Positions 23,931-33,521 of a stretch of 64,000 nt of DNA are shown here, in pieces (position 1 is the stretch's first letter; the number at the start of each line of letters is the position of its first letter). Source of the stretch: Kineococcus sp. TRM81007 (lineage in GTDB: Bacteria; Actinomycetota; Actinomycetes; Actinomycetales; Kineococcaceae); the NCBI RefSeq assembly GCF_022669155.1, contig NZ_JALBVB010000016.1, forward strand, positions 27,622-91,621, given 5' to 3'. The position numbers were made by a program, and so were the translations under genes. The notes beneath the pieces were generated by a model that was not told where the DNA came from, ran no database searches, and saw only the letters and a list, made by a program, of their open reading frames with translations.

Positions 23931-25292
23931 GTGTTCCGCACGCGACGCACCACCACCTCCCTGGCTGCGGCCCTCGCCTCGGCCCTCCTCCTCGCCGGCT
24001 GCAGCGGCGGGGACGACGGCTCCGGCGACGGTGGCGGCTCCACCGAGCCGGTCACCCCGGAGCAGTTCGAGGAGGCGATGAGCACCCCCACGGAGCTCAC
24101 CTTCTGGACCTGGGTGCCCGACATCCAGAACCAGGTGGACCTGTTCGAGCAGGAGTACCCCGAGATCGACGTCGAGGTCGTCAACGCCGGTCAGGGCCTG
24201 GACCAGTACACGGCGCTGCGCACGGCCCTGCGCGCGGGTGAGGGCGCCCCCGACGTCGTGCAGATCGAGTACCAGTACATCCCGTCGTTCCTGCTGGACG
24301 ACAACCTGCTGGACCTCTCGCCCCACCAGGGCGTCGCCGACCTCCAGGACCAGTACCCCGAGTGGGTGTGGGAGCAGGTCAGCCGCGGCGACGCCGTGTA
24401 CGGCATCCCGCAGGACACCGGCCCCATGGGCATGCTCTACCGCGACGACCTGTTCGCCCAGGCCGGCATCGCGCCGCCGGCGACGTGGGACGAGTTCGCC
24501 CAGGCGGCGCGCACCTACCGCGAGGTGAACCCCGACCGGTACATCACCGACTTCCCGCCCAACCAGGCGGGGCAGATGATCGGGTTCATGTGGGCCAACG
24601 GTGCGGTGCCGTTCCGGTACGACGGCGAGGAGACCGTGACCATCGACCTCGGCACCGAGGAGGTCACCGAGGTCGTCCGGTACTGGCAGGACCTGGTCCA
24701 GCAGGACCTCGTCGGGGTCGACCCCGACTTCACCGACCAGTGGTACCAGGCGCTGTCCAACGGCACCTACGCCAGCTGGCTCACCGCGGCCTGGGGGCCG
24801 GTGTTCCTGCAGGGCACGGCCGAGAACACCTCCGGGCTGTGGCGCGCGGCCCAGCTGCCGCAGTGGCAGGCCGGCGGGCAGTCGACCGGCAACTGGGGCG
24901 GCTCGACCGACGCGGTGATCGCCGGGACCGACAACCCGATCGCGGCGGCGGAGCTCGCGCGCTGGATCAACGTGGAGCCGGAGCCGGCGATGAGGCTCGC
25001 CACCGAGCAGTTCCTCTTCCCGCCGTCCCAGGAGATCCTCGAGGACCCCGCCTTCCTGGACGCCGCGCCGGAGTTCTACGGCGGCCAGCAGGTCAACCGC
25101 GTGTTCGCCGAGGCGTCCGAGCAGGTGAACACCGACTTCGGCTGGTTGCCCTTCATGGACTACGTGTACTCCACCTACGAGGACACCATGGGCCCGGCGA
25201 TCGCGGAGCGCGGCGACATGCTGGCCGCGCTCGCGCAGTGGGAGTCGCAGCTCGAGTCCTACGCCGAGGAGCAGGGCTTCACCGTCGAGTGA
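23931..25292 (+). CDS. Sugar ABC transporter substrate-binding lipoprotein
   Basis: A 453-residue extracellular solute-binding protein. The signal peptide (RTRRTTTSLAAALASALLLAGC) carries the lipobox LAGC, so it is lipid-anchored on the cell surface. The mature protein shows TFWTWVPDIQNQVDLF and QIEYQYIPSFLLD, typical of CUT1 binding proteins. The start is GTG with AAGGAG seven bases upstream. It is followed by two permeases and a GH42 enzyme, suggesting uptake of galactosides; the ligand is inferred only from that enzyme. Confidence 0.9.
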   Translation: MFRTRRTTTSLAAALASALLLAGCSGGDDGSGDGGGSTEPVTPEQFEEAMSTPTELTFWTWVPDIQNQVDLFEQEYPEIDVEVVNAGQGLDQYTALRTALRAGEGAPDVVQIEYQYIPSFLLDDNLLDLSPHQGVADLQDQYPEWVWEQVSRGDAVYGIPQDTGPMGMLYRDDLFAQAGIAPPATWDEFAQAARTYREVNPDRYITDFPPNQAGQMIGFMWANGAVPFRYDGEETVTIDLGTEEVTEVVRYWQDLVQQDLVGVDPDFTDQWYQALSNGTYASWLTAAWGPVFLQGTAENTSGLWRAAQLPQWQAGGQSTGNWGGSTDAVIAGTDNPIAAAELARWINVEPEPAMRLATEQFLFPPSQEILEDPAFLDAAPEFYGGQQVNRVFAEASEQVNTDFGWLPFMDYVYSTYEDTMGPAIAERGDMLAALAQWESQLESYAEEQGFTVE

Positions 25293-25306
25293 GGACCGGA
25301 GGAACC

Positions 25307-26257
25307 ATGAGGACCCAGAGACGGACCCCTGTCCCCGCCGGCGCGGCCGCCGGAGCGCCGCGCCGGCGGGGGACCTCCCCCGCCCGGCGGCGCCAGCACC
25401 GCGCCGCCTACCTGCTCGTGGCGCCCTTCATGCTCGTCTTCGCGGCCATGCTCGTGGTGCCCCTGGGGTACGCCGCCTACCTGTCGCTGTTCCGGGAGCA
25501 GCTCATCGGCGGCACGAGCTTCGTCGGCCTGGACAACTACGTGCGTGCCCTGACCGACTCCGCGTTCCTCGAGGGCGTCGGGCGGGTGGCGCTGTTCCTC
25601 GTCGTCCAGGTGCCGATCATGCTGGGTGCCGCGCTGCTGTTCGCGCTGCTCCTGGACTCCGGGCTGCTGTACCTGGAGCGCTTCGTGCGGTTGGCGATCT
25701 TCCTGCCGTACGCCGTGCCGAGCGTCGTGGCGACCCTCATGTGGGGGTACCTGTACGGCCCGGACTTCGGTCCCTTCGCGCAGATCGCCGAGGCGCTCTC
25801 GCTGCCCACCCCGAGGTTCCTGTCGTCCGACTGGATGCTCGGCTCGATCATGAACGTGCTGACGTGGGAGTTCGTCGGCTACAACATGATCATCATGTTC
25901 GCGGCGCTGCGCGCGGTGCCGGCGGACCTGTACGAGGCGGCGCGCGTCGACGGCGCGGGAGAGGCCCGCATCGCGTGGTCGGTGAAGATCCCGGCGATCC
26001 GCGGTGCGCTGCTGCTGACGGCGATCTTCTCCGTCATCGGCAGCTTCCAGCTGTTCAACGAGCCGCAGCTGCTGAGCATCCTCGCGCCCAGCGTCATCGA
26101 CTCCGCGTACACGCCCAACCTGTACGCCTACAACCTGGCGTTCACGAACCAGAACATCAACTACTCGGCGGCCGTCGCCTTCCTGCTCGCCCTGGTGATC
26201 GCCGTCGTCTCCTACGTCGTCCAGCTGTCGTCCCAGCGCCGGGAGCGGAACTCATGA
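25307..26257 (+). CDS. Sugar ABC transporter permease (MalF/UgpA type)
   Basis: A 316-residue membrane protein. An arginine-rich cytoplasmic N-terminus of about 30 residues precedes six transmembrane segments. The EAA loop reads LYEAARVDGAGEARIAWSVKIPAIRG. The ATG has GGAGG six bases upstream, 14 bases after the binding-protein stop. It pairs with the next permease; no ATPase gene is present in the operon. Confidence 0.9.
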   Translation: MRTQRRTPVPAGAAAGAPRRRGTSPARRRQHRAAYLLVAPFMLVFAAMLVVPLGYAAYLSLFREQLIGGTSFVGLDNYVRALTDSAFLEGVGRVALFLVVQVPIMLGAALLFALLLDSGLLYLERFVRLAIFLPYAVPSVVATLMWGYLYGPDFGPFAQIAEALSLPTPRFLSSDWMLGSIMNVLTWEFVGYNMIIMFAALRAVPADLYEAARVDGAGEARIAWSVKIPAIRGALLLTAIFSVIGSFQLFNEPQLLSILAPSVIDSAYTPNLYAYNLAFTNQNINYSAAVAFLLALVIAVVSYVVQLSSQRRERNS

Positions 26258-27162
26258 CCACCACCACGCCCACGGCCGCCGAGCGCCGGCCGCTGGAGCC
26301 GAAGGGGCGCCGCAGCCTGACCCGGCGCAAGAGCCCGCTCCTGACGATCCTGGCGATCCTCACGCTGCCGTACTTCCTCCTCCCGCTGTACTGGCTCGTC
26401 GTCGCCTCCACCAAGACGAACAGGCAACTGTTCTCCACGTTCGGGTTGTGGTTCGACGACATCAACCTGTGGTCCAACCTGACGGCCGTGTTCAGCGCCC
26501 AGGGCGGCATCTTCTGGACCTGGATCGGCAACACCGTCCTGTACGCCGGCGTCAGCGCCGTCGGGGCCGCGTTCCTGGCGACCGCGGCCGGGTACGCGTT
26601 CGCGAAGTACGACTTCCCCGGCGGGACCCTGATGTTCTCGATCGTGCTCGGCGCCATCATGGTGCCGACCACGGCGCTGGCGATCCCGACGTACCTGCTG
26701 TTCGCCGGGGTGGACCTCACCGACACCCGGTGGGCGGTGGTCCTGCCGAGCCTCGTCAGCCCGTTCGGGGTCTACCTGATGCGCGTCTACGCCGCCGACG
26801 CCGTGCCCACGGAGCTCATCGAGGCCGCCCGCGTGGACGGCGCCGGTGAGCTGAGGATCTTCTTCACCGTGGCGCTGCGGCTGGTCGCGCCCGGCTTCGT
26901 CACGGTCCTGCTGTTCGCGCTCGTGGCGACGTGGAACAACTACTTCCTGCCCCTGATCATGCTCAGTTCCCCGGACCTCTACCCGCTGACCGTCGGCCTG
27001 GCGCAGTGGCAGTCCGCGGCGGCGGCGGGGTCGGGCGGGCAGGTGCTGTTCTCCAGCGTGATCACCGGCTCCCTCGTCTCGATCGTGCCCCTGATCGTCG
27101 CGTTCCTCTACCTGCAGAAGTACTGGCAGTCCGGGCTGGCCACGGGAGGCGTCAAGGGATGA
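26254..27162 (+). CDS. Sugar ABC transporter permease (MalG/UgpE type)
   Basis: A 302-residue membrane protein with six transmembrane segments and the EAA loop ELIEAARVDGAGELRIFFTVALRL. Its ATG overlaps the previous stop as ATGA, and its own stop overlaps the ATG of the GH42 gene, so import and hydrolysis genes are translationally linked. Confidence 0.9.
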   Translation: MTTTTPTAAERRPLEPKGRRSLTRRKSPLLTILAILTLPYFLLPLYWLVVASTKTNRQLFSTFGLWFDDINLWSNLTAVFSAQGGIFWTWIGNTVLYAGVSAVGAAFLATAAGYAFAKYDFPGGTLMFSIVLGAIMVPTTALAIPTYLLFAGVDLTDTRWAVVLPSLVSPFGVYLMRVYAADAVPTELIEAARVDGAGELRIFFTVALRLVAPGFVTVLLFALVATWNNYFLPLIMLSSPDLYPLTVGLAQWQSAAAAGSGGQVLFSSVITGSLVSIVPLIVAFLYLQKYWQSGLATGGVKG

Positions 27163-29363
27163 GCGGTCAGGATCAGCTCCCGCGGAAGGTCCTGTTCGGG
27201 GCCGCCTGGTACCCGGAGTACACCCCCGAGCCGCGGGTGGAGGAGGACCTCGACCTCATGGCCGCGGCGTCGGTGAGCGTGGTGCGCGTGGGGGAGTCGG
27301 TGTGGTCCACGTGGGAACCGGAGGACGGCCGCTTCGACCTCGACTGGCTCGCCCCCGCCCTCGACGGGGCGCACGAGCGCGGGATCTCCGTCGTCCTGGG
27401 CACCCCCACCTACGCGGTCCCCATGTGGCTGGCGCGCAAGCACCCGGAGATCGCCGCCGAGGCGCCCGACGGTCACCGGCTGCGCTGGGGCAGCCGGCAG
27501 GAGGTGGACTTCACGCACCCGGCGTTCCGCTTCCACGCCGAGCGGGTGGTCCGCGCCGTCGTGGGCCGCTACGCCACCCACCCCGCCGTCATCGGCTACC
27601 AGGTCGACAACGAGCCCGGCCTGCACCTGCTGCACAACCGGGCCGTCGTCGAGGCGTTCGTCGACGACCTGCGCCGCACGCACGGCGACGTGGCGACGCT
27701 CAACGAGGTGTGGGGGCTCACCTACTGGTCGCACCGGCTGTCCCGCTGGGCGGACCTGTGGTCCCCGCACGGCAACGCCCAGCCCCAGTACGACCAGGCG
27801 TGGCGCGCCTTCCAGTGCCGGCTGACGACGGAGTTCATCGCCTGGCAGGCCGGTCTCGTGCGGGAGGTCACCGCGGCCGCGGGCCGCGGCGACCGGTTCG
27901 TGACGACGTGCGTGTCGTACTCGCGGGCCGCCGTGGACGAGTGGGACGTCGACCGCGCGCTCGACGTCGCCGCCGGCAACCCCTACTACGCGGTGCAGGA
28001 CGGGCTCGCGCTGCCCGCCGCGGACCCCGCACCGGCGCAGGGCTGGACGACCACCGGCACCTGGGCGCTGATCCACTCCGCCGACCGGATGCACGCCTCC
28101 AAGCAGGCGCCGTTCCTCGTCACCGAGACCAACGCCGGGCCGATCGGCGGGTCGTCGGCGAACTTCCCCGCCTGGGACGGCCAGTGGCGGCAGGCGGCGT
28201 GGGCGCTGGTCGCGCGCGGCGCCCGGATGGTCGAGTACTGGCACTGGCACACCCTGCACGCCGGGACCGAGACGTACTGGGGCGGCGTCCTGCCGCACGA
28301 CCAGCGGCCCGGCCGGGTCCACGAGCAGGTCTCGCAGCTGGGCGCCGAGTTCGCGCGGGCCGGTGCGACGGTCGCCGGCCTGCACCCGGACGCGCACGTG
28401 GGCCTGCTGTACTCCGTGCCCTCGAAGTGGGGGCTCGCCTTCCAGCCGCCGTCGGTGCCGGGCAGCTCCTCGCCGTTCGCCCGCGACGAGGGCGCCTACG
28501 ACCGCCTCGTGGGGGTGTGGGCGCGGGGGGCCTTCGACGCCGCGCTCAGCACCCGCGTGCTGCACGACCGGCAGGTGCTGCCACCGGCCGGGGTGGAGGG
28601 GGTGGCGCTGGACCCCGCCGAGGTCCCCGTGCTGCTCGTGCCCGCCCTGTACGCCGCCGGCGACGCGCTGCTGGACCGGCTGGTGGCCTACGCCGACGCG
28701 GGGGGCCACCTCGTCCTCGGCGTCCGCACCGGGTACGCCGACGAGCTGGTCCGCGCCCGCCGGGAGGTCAAGCCCGGCCGGCTCGCCGAGGCCGCCGGCG
28801 CCTCGTACCAGGAGTTCTCCAACCTGGCCGGGCCGCTGCCCCTGCGGCCCACCGGCGGGGCGGGGGAGGGCGCCGGCCCGCCCCCGTCCGTGCCCCCGCT
28901 GGTGCTGCCGCCGACGGCGACGGCGACGACGTGGGTGGACTGCCTGCGCCTGGAGGGTGCGACCGCGCTCGCCGGGTACGACCACCCCCACTTCGGGCGG
29001 TTCCCGGCGGTCACGACCGCCGCCCGCGGCCGCGGGCGCGTCACCGTCGTGGGGACGGTCCCGGACGCGGCGACGAGCGCGGCGATCGTCGACTGGGCGC
29101 TGGCCGCGGCCCCCGCGAGGAGCGGGAGCACCGGCCGCTCCACCGCGGCGGAGCGCCGCTGGGGCGGCCCGGAGACGGTGCGCGTCAGCTCCGCCACGGC
29201 CCCGGACGGCACCCGGGTGCACGTCGTGCACAACTGGTCCTGGGAACCGTGCGACGTGGTCGTGCCGACGGCGGTGCGCGACCTGCTCGGGCCGGAGCGC
29301 TCCGGGGCCGGGGAGGCGCTGCGGCTGGGGGCGTGGGACGTGCGGGTGCTGGCCGAGGGGTGA
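27159..29363 (+). CDS. GH42 beta-galactosidase
   Basis: A 734-residue enzyme with the three-domain GH42 layout: TIM barrel to about residue 400, trimerisation domain, and a C-terminal beta domain. FGAAWYPEYTPE is the family start. The acid/base is Glu152 in VDNEPG and the nucleophile Glu323 in TETNAG. The N-terminal half ends with YWHWHTLHAGTETYWGG, also conserved. There is no signal peptide, so it works on galactosides brought in by the adjoining importer. The length is slightly above the usual ~690 because of a Pro/Gly-rich insertion near residue 565. It is the last gene of the LacI-controlled operon. Confidence 0.93.
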   Translation: MSGQDQLPRKVLFGAAWYPEYTPEPRVEEDLDLMAAASVSVVRVGESVWSTWEPEDGRFDLDWLAPALDGAHERGISVVLGTPTYAVPMWLARKHPEIAAEAPDGHRLRWGSRQEVDFTHPAFRFHAERVVRAVVGRYATHPAVIGYQVDNEPGLHLLHNRAVVEAFVDDLRRTHGDVATLNEVWGLTYWSHRLSRWADLWSPHGNAQPQYDQAWRAFQCRLTTEFIAWQAGLVREVTAAAGRGDRFVTTCVSYSRAAVDEWDVDRALDVAAGNPYYAVQDGLALPAADPAPAQGWTTTGTWALIHSADRMHASKQAPFLVTETNAGPIGGSSANFPAWDGQWRQAAWALVARGARMVEYWHWHTLHAGTETYWGGVLPHDQRPGRVHEQVSQLGAEFARAGATVAGLHPDAHVGLLYSVPSKWGLAFQPPSVPGSSSPFARDEGAYDRLVGVWARGAFDAALSTRVLHDRQVLPPAGVEGVALDPAEVPVLLVPALYAAGDALLDRLVAYADAGGHLVLGVRTGYADELVRARREVKPGRLAEAAGASYQEFSNLAGPLPLRPTGGAGEGAGPPPSVPPLVLPPTATATTWVDCLRLEGATALAGYDHPHFGRFPAVTTAARGRGRVTVVGTVPDAATSAAIVDWALAAAPARSGSTGRSTAAERRWGGPETVRVSSATAPDGTRVHVVHNWSWEPCDVVVPTAVRDLLGPERSGAGEALRLGAWDVRVLAEG

Positions 29364-29368
29364 GGGCC

Positions 29369-29402
29369 GACGCCCCGGGGCCGGGTGCTGCCCCGGGGCG
29401 TC
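29369..29402. terminator. Strong bidirectional hairpin terminator
   Basis: GACGCCCCGGGG and CCCCGGGGCGTC form a perfect 12-base-pair stem around a ten-base loop. It lies between the GH42 gene and the convergent acyltransferase gene and includes part of the latter's stop codon. No T tract follows, which is common in high-GC actinomycetes. Confidence 0.75.
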
Positions 29403-30624
29403 AGCCGGCGGCGCGCTGCGCGGCCGCGGCGTCGGCCACGGCGGGGGTGGTCACGTCGACGACGGCGGGGCGGCGGCGGAAGCCCGCCAGCCAGTCGCGC
29501 GGCAGGCTCCAGCAGGTCTCCTCGAAGGCCGCCGCGAGGGGGCGTTCGACGAAGCGGTGGACCAGGCGCGCGGCGAGCACGCACAGCGCCAGGGCCACCA
29601 GCACGACCGCCACCCGCGCCGAGGTCCCCGACGGCAGCGGCAACCGGGAGGCGACGACGGCGAGCGCCCCGATGAGGGGGACGTGCACCAGGTAGAGCGA
29701 GTACGAGGGCGTCGCCACCGCCGTGAGGGCGGGCGGGGTGCGCCAGCGCGTGCGCTGCTCCAGGGCGACCGTGCCGTACAGCAGCAGGCACACGCCCGTG
29801 GTGACGCCGAGCAGGCGGAACTCGCTGCTGGTGGTGCCGGGGACGTGCAGCAGCCGCAGGGTCAGCAGCGCGGCGAGGAGCAGCGCCCCGGCGGCCAGGG
29901 CGGCAGCGCCGGCGCGGCGACGGCCGGCCACGAGGACCTGGGCGACGGCGGCGCCCATGACGAACTCCAGGTTCAGCGGGTTGCCCAGGAACTGCAGGAC
30001 GGGCCCGCCGGTGCCCTCGGGGAGGAGGAGACCGACGACGTACAGGGTGGCGGTGAAGGCGGACCAGGCACCGAGCACCGCCCACAGGCCGCGGCTGCTG
30101 CGGGTCAGCAGCCCCAGGCAGAACACCCCGTAGAACACGACGATGTGGGTGAGGGTCCAGCCCACGAGCAGCAGCGGCAGGACGTCCTGGGGCAGCAGCA
30201 GGTAGGAGGCGAGCACGTCCGGGGCGTGCTCCTGGCTGCCGTTGACGGCGCCGGGTAGGACGAGGGTGATCGCGAGGACGCCGGTGGTCGCCAGCCAGTA
30301 CAGCGGGAGGACCTTGACCAGCCGCCGCCACAGGGTGCGGCGCACGGGGCTGCGACCCAGGCGGGGCCCGGCGGCGGTGAGGAGCATGAAGAACCCGCTG
30401 AGGGTGAAGAAGACGTCGACGCCGATGCCGGTGACGAGGGTGCGGACCTCGTCGAGGGCGCGGGGCCCGTCGGGGAAGACCTTGCCCTCGAAGCCCGTGG
30501 GGCCGGTCAGGTGGGCGAGCACGACGAGGAGCGCGCCGACGGCCCGCAGGGCGTGCACGGAGTGGGTGGACAGCCGCGGCGGCTCGGCGGGGGCGGGCGG
30601 GTTCGCGGGCGCGGAGGTGGACAT
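29401..30624 (-). CDS. Acyltransferase 3 family membrane protein (OafA-like)
   Basis: About 407 residues with roughly ten transmembrane segments. The family start is HSVHALRAVGALLVVLAHL, with the catalytic-type His near the end of the first helix. GVDVFFTLSGFFMLLT is the conserved second-helix motif. These enzymes O-acylate cell-surface sugars or lipids. I chose the ATG preceded by GGGAGAGG; a GTG 66 bases earlier has no such signal. The tail after residue 370 is cytoplasmic and not conserved. The substrate is unknown, and no link to the GH42 operon is implied beyond sharing a terminator. Confidence 0.85.
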   Translation of the reverse strand: MSTSAPANPPAPAEPPRLSTHSVHALRAVGALLVVLAHLTGPTGFEGKVFPDGPRALDEVRTLVTGIGVDVFFTLSGFFMLLTAAGPRLGRSPVRRTLWRRLVKVLPLYWLATTGVLAITLVLPGAVNGSQEHAPDVLASYLLLPQDVLPLLLVGWTLTHIVVFYGVFCLGLLTRSSRGLWAVLGAWSAFTATLYVVGLLLPEGTGGPVLQFLGNPLNLEFVMGAAVAQVLVAGRRRAGAAALAAGALLLAALLTLRLLHVPGTTSSEFRLLGVTTGVCLLLYGTVALEQRTRWRTPPALTAVATPSYSLYLVHVPLIGALAVVASRLPLPSGTSARVAVVLVALALCVLAARLVHRFVERPLAAAFEETCWSLPRDWLAGFRRRPAVVDVTTPAVADAAAAQRAAG

Positions 30625-30768
30625 GCCTCTCCCGGTGGTCGGTGGGGTGAGCGGCCCGGTCGCTCGTCCGGGAGCGGGTCCTCGGCTCACGCGCCGTCAC
30701 CCAAGCACACGTGGCGCCCCTCGTTCAGCCTCATCGGCGGACCGGGAGCAAGCCCTGTACTCATCGTT

Positions 30769-32805
30769 GTGGCACAGCTACTCCACGTCGATGAAGGGGG
30801 GCTCAAGGGAGAAGCCTCCCCTGCCGATGCGTTTCGGGTGGAACCGGACGGCGAGCTGGCCCGGCTCGTCGCGCTGCGGGAGCACCTCCCCGCCGACGGG
30901 CACGGCGGAGACCCCGCGGACCTCGCGGACCTCGACGCCGTCGTGCGCCTCGCCACCGCCCTCACCGGGACGTCCGGCGCCGCCGTCAACCTGATCGACG
31001 CCGATCGGCAGCGTCAGCTGAGCGCCGCCGGCACGCCCCGCCGCGACATCGCCCGGGAGGACTCGATGTGCGCGGTCGCCTTCCGCTCCGGCGAGGTCGT
31101 GCACCTCCCCGACGCCCGCCTGCACCCGGCGTACCGGGACAAGCCCCACGTCGACGGTCGCATCGGGCGGGTGCGCCTGTACGCGTCCGCGCCGCTCCTC
31201 ACCGCCGACGGGCACGCCCTCGGCACCCTGTGCGTGTTCGACCCCGCCGCCCGCGCCCTCGACGACGCGCAGCTGCAGCACCTGCGCGACCTCGCCGCCG
31301 TCGTCGTCTCGCTGCTGGCCCGCCGCCGCGAGGCCCGGCGCAACGCGCAGCTGGCCGCCGAGGCGCAGGAGCAGCGCGACCTCGCCGAGCTGCTGATGGC
31401 GCAGTCCGCGCACCGCGAGGAGCTCACCCAGGCCGTCCTCGCCAGCGCCGACGTCGGCATCGTCGTCGCCGGGCCCGACGGCCGCCTCCTGATGTTCAAC
31501 GACACCGCCCGCGCCCTGCTGGGCCGGGAGGCCGACGGCGACCTCGACCTCGCCGGGCACGCCGACGCGTACGGCCTGCACGCCGCCGACGGCAGCGGCC
31601 CCCTGGCGCCGGAGGACCTGCCGCTGCGGCGGGCGCTGCGCGACGGCGCCGTGCGCGACGCGCGGATCCGCATCGTCGTGCCCGGCCGCGAGCCCGTCAC
31701 CGCGGTCTGCTCCGGGCGCACCGTGCGCGGCGACGACGGCACCCTGCTCGGGGCCGTGGTCGCCCTGCACGACGTCACCGCCGCGGAGGCGCGCGAGAGC
31801 GCGCTGCGCACCGCCCACGCCGAGCTGGCCACCGCCCACCGCGCGCTCGCCGAGCACGCGGGACAGGTGCAGGCCCTGGCCCGGGCGTCCGCGGCCGTCG
31901 CCACCGCCAACGACCCCGGCGCGGTGATCTGCGAGGCGGTGCGCGAGCTGGCGGGCGCCGACGCCGCCTACCTGGCCCAGCCCGGCGCCGACGGCGTCCT
32001 CGCCCTCACCGCCTCCTGCGGCCTGGACGGGGTGGAGCTGCGGCTCGACCCGCGCCGCGACACCAGCCTCGTGCTGGACGCCTACCTGGGGCGCGAGCAG
32101 CTCTTCGTGCCGGACGTGCCCGCGCACCCGCGCGCCAGCCGTGTCGTCGTCGAGGCGTTCGGGACCGCGTCGGCCGTGTGGCAGCCGGTGCTGCGGCGCG
32201 GCTGCGAACCCGTCGGCGTCCTCGCCGTCATCTGGCGCCACCGGGTGGACGAGCTCGCCCCGGGCGTGCGGGAGGCGCTGGCGACCCTGGCGGGCGAGGC
32301 CGCCCACGCGGTCGAGCGCGCCGACCTGCTGGCGCGCCTGGAACGCGCCGCGGAGCGCGACCCGCTCACCGGCCTGGCGAACCGCCGCCGCTGGGACGAG
32401 GTCGCCGCCGTCGAGGTGGCGCGCGCCACCCGCACCGGCGAGCCGCTGACGTTCGCGCTGCTCGACCTGGACCGCTTCAAGGCCTACAACGACAGCCGCG
32501 GCCACCTCGCCGGCGACGAGCTGCTGCGCGGTTTCGCGGCGGCCGCCGCCGGCCAGCTGCGGGAGGTGGACACGCTGGCGCGCTGGGGCGGGGAGGAGTT
32601 CGTGCTCGCCCTGCCCGGCTGCGACGCCACCGACGCGGTGCTCGTCGCCGACCGGGTGCGCGCGGCCGTCCCGCACGGCCAGACCTGCACGGTGGGGCTG
32701 GCGCAGTGGGAGCCGGGCCAGTCGCCGGCGGAGGTGCTGGCCGTGGCCGACGCCGCCCTGTACCGCGGCAAGCTCGCCGGGCGCGACGCCACCGTCGCCG
32801 CCTGA
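30769..32805 (+). CDS. GAF-PAS-GAF-GGDEF diguanylate cyclase
   Basis: About 678 cytoplasmic residues. Approximate layout: GAF 30-185 (with SAAGTPRRDIAREDSMC and GTLCVFD), coiled segment, PAS 225-330 (VLASADVGIVVAGPDGRLLMFN), second GAF 355-505, GGDEF 515-675. The active site is RWGGEEF and the substrate region LDLDRFKAYND, so it should make cyclic di-GMP. An inhibitory I-site is present: R-E-V-D five residues before GGEEF. The start is uncertain; the GTG at 30769 keeps the whole first GAF domain, and a GTG at 30838 is an alternative. Confidence 0.85.
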   Translation: MAQLLHVDEGGLKGEASPADAFRVEPDGELARLVALREHLPADGHGGDPADLADLDAVVRLATALTGTSGAAVNLIDADRQRQLSAAGTPRRDIAREDSMCAVAFRSGEVVHLPDARLHPAYRDKPHVDGRIGRVRLYASAPLLTADGHALGTLCVFDPAARALDDAQLQHLRDLAAVVVSLLARRREARRNAQLAAEAQEQRDLAELLMAQSAHREELTQAVLASADVGIVVAGPDGRLLMFNDTARALLGREADGDLDLAGHADAYGLHAADGSGPLAPEDLPLRRALRDGAVRDARIRIVVPGREPVTAVCSGRTVRGDDGTLLGAVVALHDVTAAEARESALRTAHAELATAHRALAEHAGQVQALARASAAVATANDPGAVICEAVRELAGADAAYLAQPGADGVLALTASCGLDGVELRLDPRRDTSLVLDAYLGREQLFVPDVPAHPRASRVVVEAFGTASAVWQPVLRRGCEPVGVLAVIWRHRVDELAPGVREALATLAGEAAHAVERADLLARLERAAERDPLTGLANRRRWDEVAAVEVARATRTGEPLTFALLDLDRFKAYNDSRGHLAGDELLRGFAAAAAGQLREVDTLARWGGEEFVLALPGCDATDAVLVADRVRAAVPHGQTCTVGLAQWEPGQSPAEVLAVADAALYRGKLAGRDATVAA

Positions 32806-32832
32806 CGTCCCGGTCCTCCGGGCCCCGTGCGG

Positions 32833-33351
32833 TCAGCCGCCGCGGCCGGTGCGCTCGAGCGAGACGTCCAGGGTGCGGGCGCCGGGCCCGTCGGCTCCGA
32901 GGCGGTCGCCCGGGTTGATCAGGGAGCAGCGCCCCAGGGACAGGCACCCGCACCCGATGCAGCCGTCCAGGTCGTCGCGCAGGCGCTGCAGCTGCTCGAT
33001 GCGCTCGTCCAGCTCGGCGCGCCAGTCCGCGGACAACCGCCGCCAGTCCGCGGCGGTGGCGGTGCGCTCGTCGGGCAGCCGCCGCAGGGCGTGCGCGACG
33101 GTGGCCAGCGGGATGCCGAGGCGTACCGCGATGCGCACGACGGCCACCCGGCGCAGCACGCCGCGCGGGTAGCGGCGCTGGTTCCGGTCGTCGCGACGGC
33201 TGGAGATCAGCCCCTTGCGCTCGTAGAAGTGCAGCGCGGAGACGGCGACGCCGCTGCGCGCGGCGACCTCCCCGACGCTCAGCAGCTCCTCGGCCCGGCG
33301 CCGGGACCCGCGCGGCGGGTTCCCGGGTGCTCCCGGCGACGAGTTCCCCAT
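32833..33351 (-). CDS. soxR: Redox-sensing MerR-family activator SoxR
   Basis: A 172-residue MerR regulator. The helix-turn-helix is [27 protein letters not shown], followed by a dimerisation helix. The [2Fe-2S] ligands are Cys131, Cys134, Cys136 and Cys142 in [12 protein letters not shown], the exact SoxR pattern. Oxidation of the cluster by redox-cycling compounds makes SoxR twist promoter DNA and activate it. A perfect SoxR box lies 67 bases upstream, facing the other way. The first 20 residues are an unconserved extension. Confidence 0.95.
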   Translation of the reverse strand: MGNSSPGAPGNPPRGSRRRAEELLSVGEVAARSGVAVSALHFYERKGLISSRRDDRNQRRYPRGVLRRVAVVRIAVRLGIPLATVAHALRRLPDERTATAADWRRLSADWRAELDERIEQLQRLRDDLDGCIGCGCLSLGRCSLINPGDRLGADGPGARTLDVSLERTGRGG

Positions 33352-33418
33352 CCCCGTACCCCCTGCTCCCCGCCCCGGCCGCGCGGGCCGCCGGCGGGCG
33401 TGCGCGCCGGCGGCTTGA

Positions 33419-33436
33419 CCTCAACCTCGGTTGAGG
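33419..33436 (+). promoter_or_regulatory. SoxR box
   Basis: CCTCAACCTCGGTTGAGG has eight-base arms around a two-base centre and matches the known SoxR operator core CCTCAA...TTGAGG. TTGACC at 33415-33420 could be the -35 element running into the box, as in other SoxR promoters. It lies in the gap between soxR and a rightward unit of a small gene and two aldo/keto reductases. The -10 element is not clear. Confidence 0.85.
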
Positions 33437-33521
33437 CGCGAGCGTAGCCCACCGCGACCGGCCCCCGGTCGTCCGGACCCCGGTCACCGCACCCCGGTCA
33501 CCGCACCCCTGGAGGAACCAC

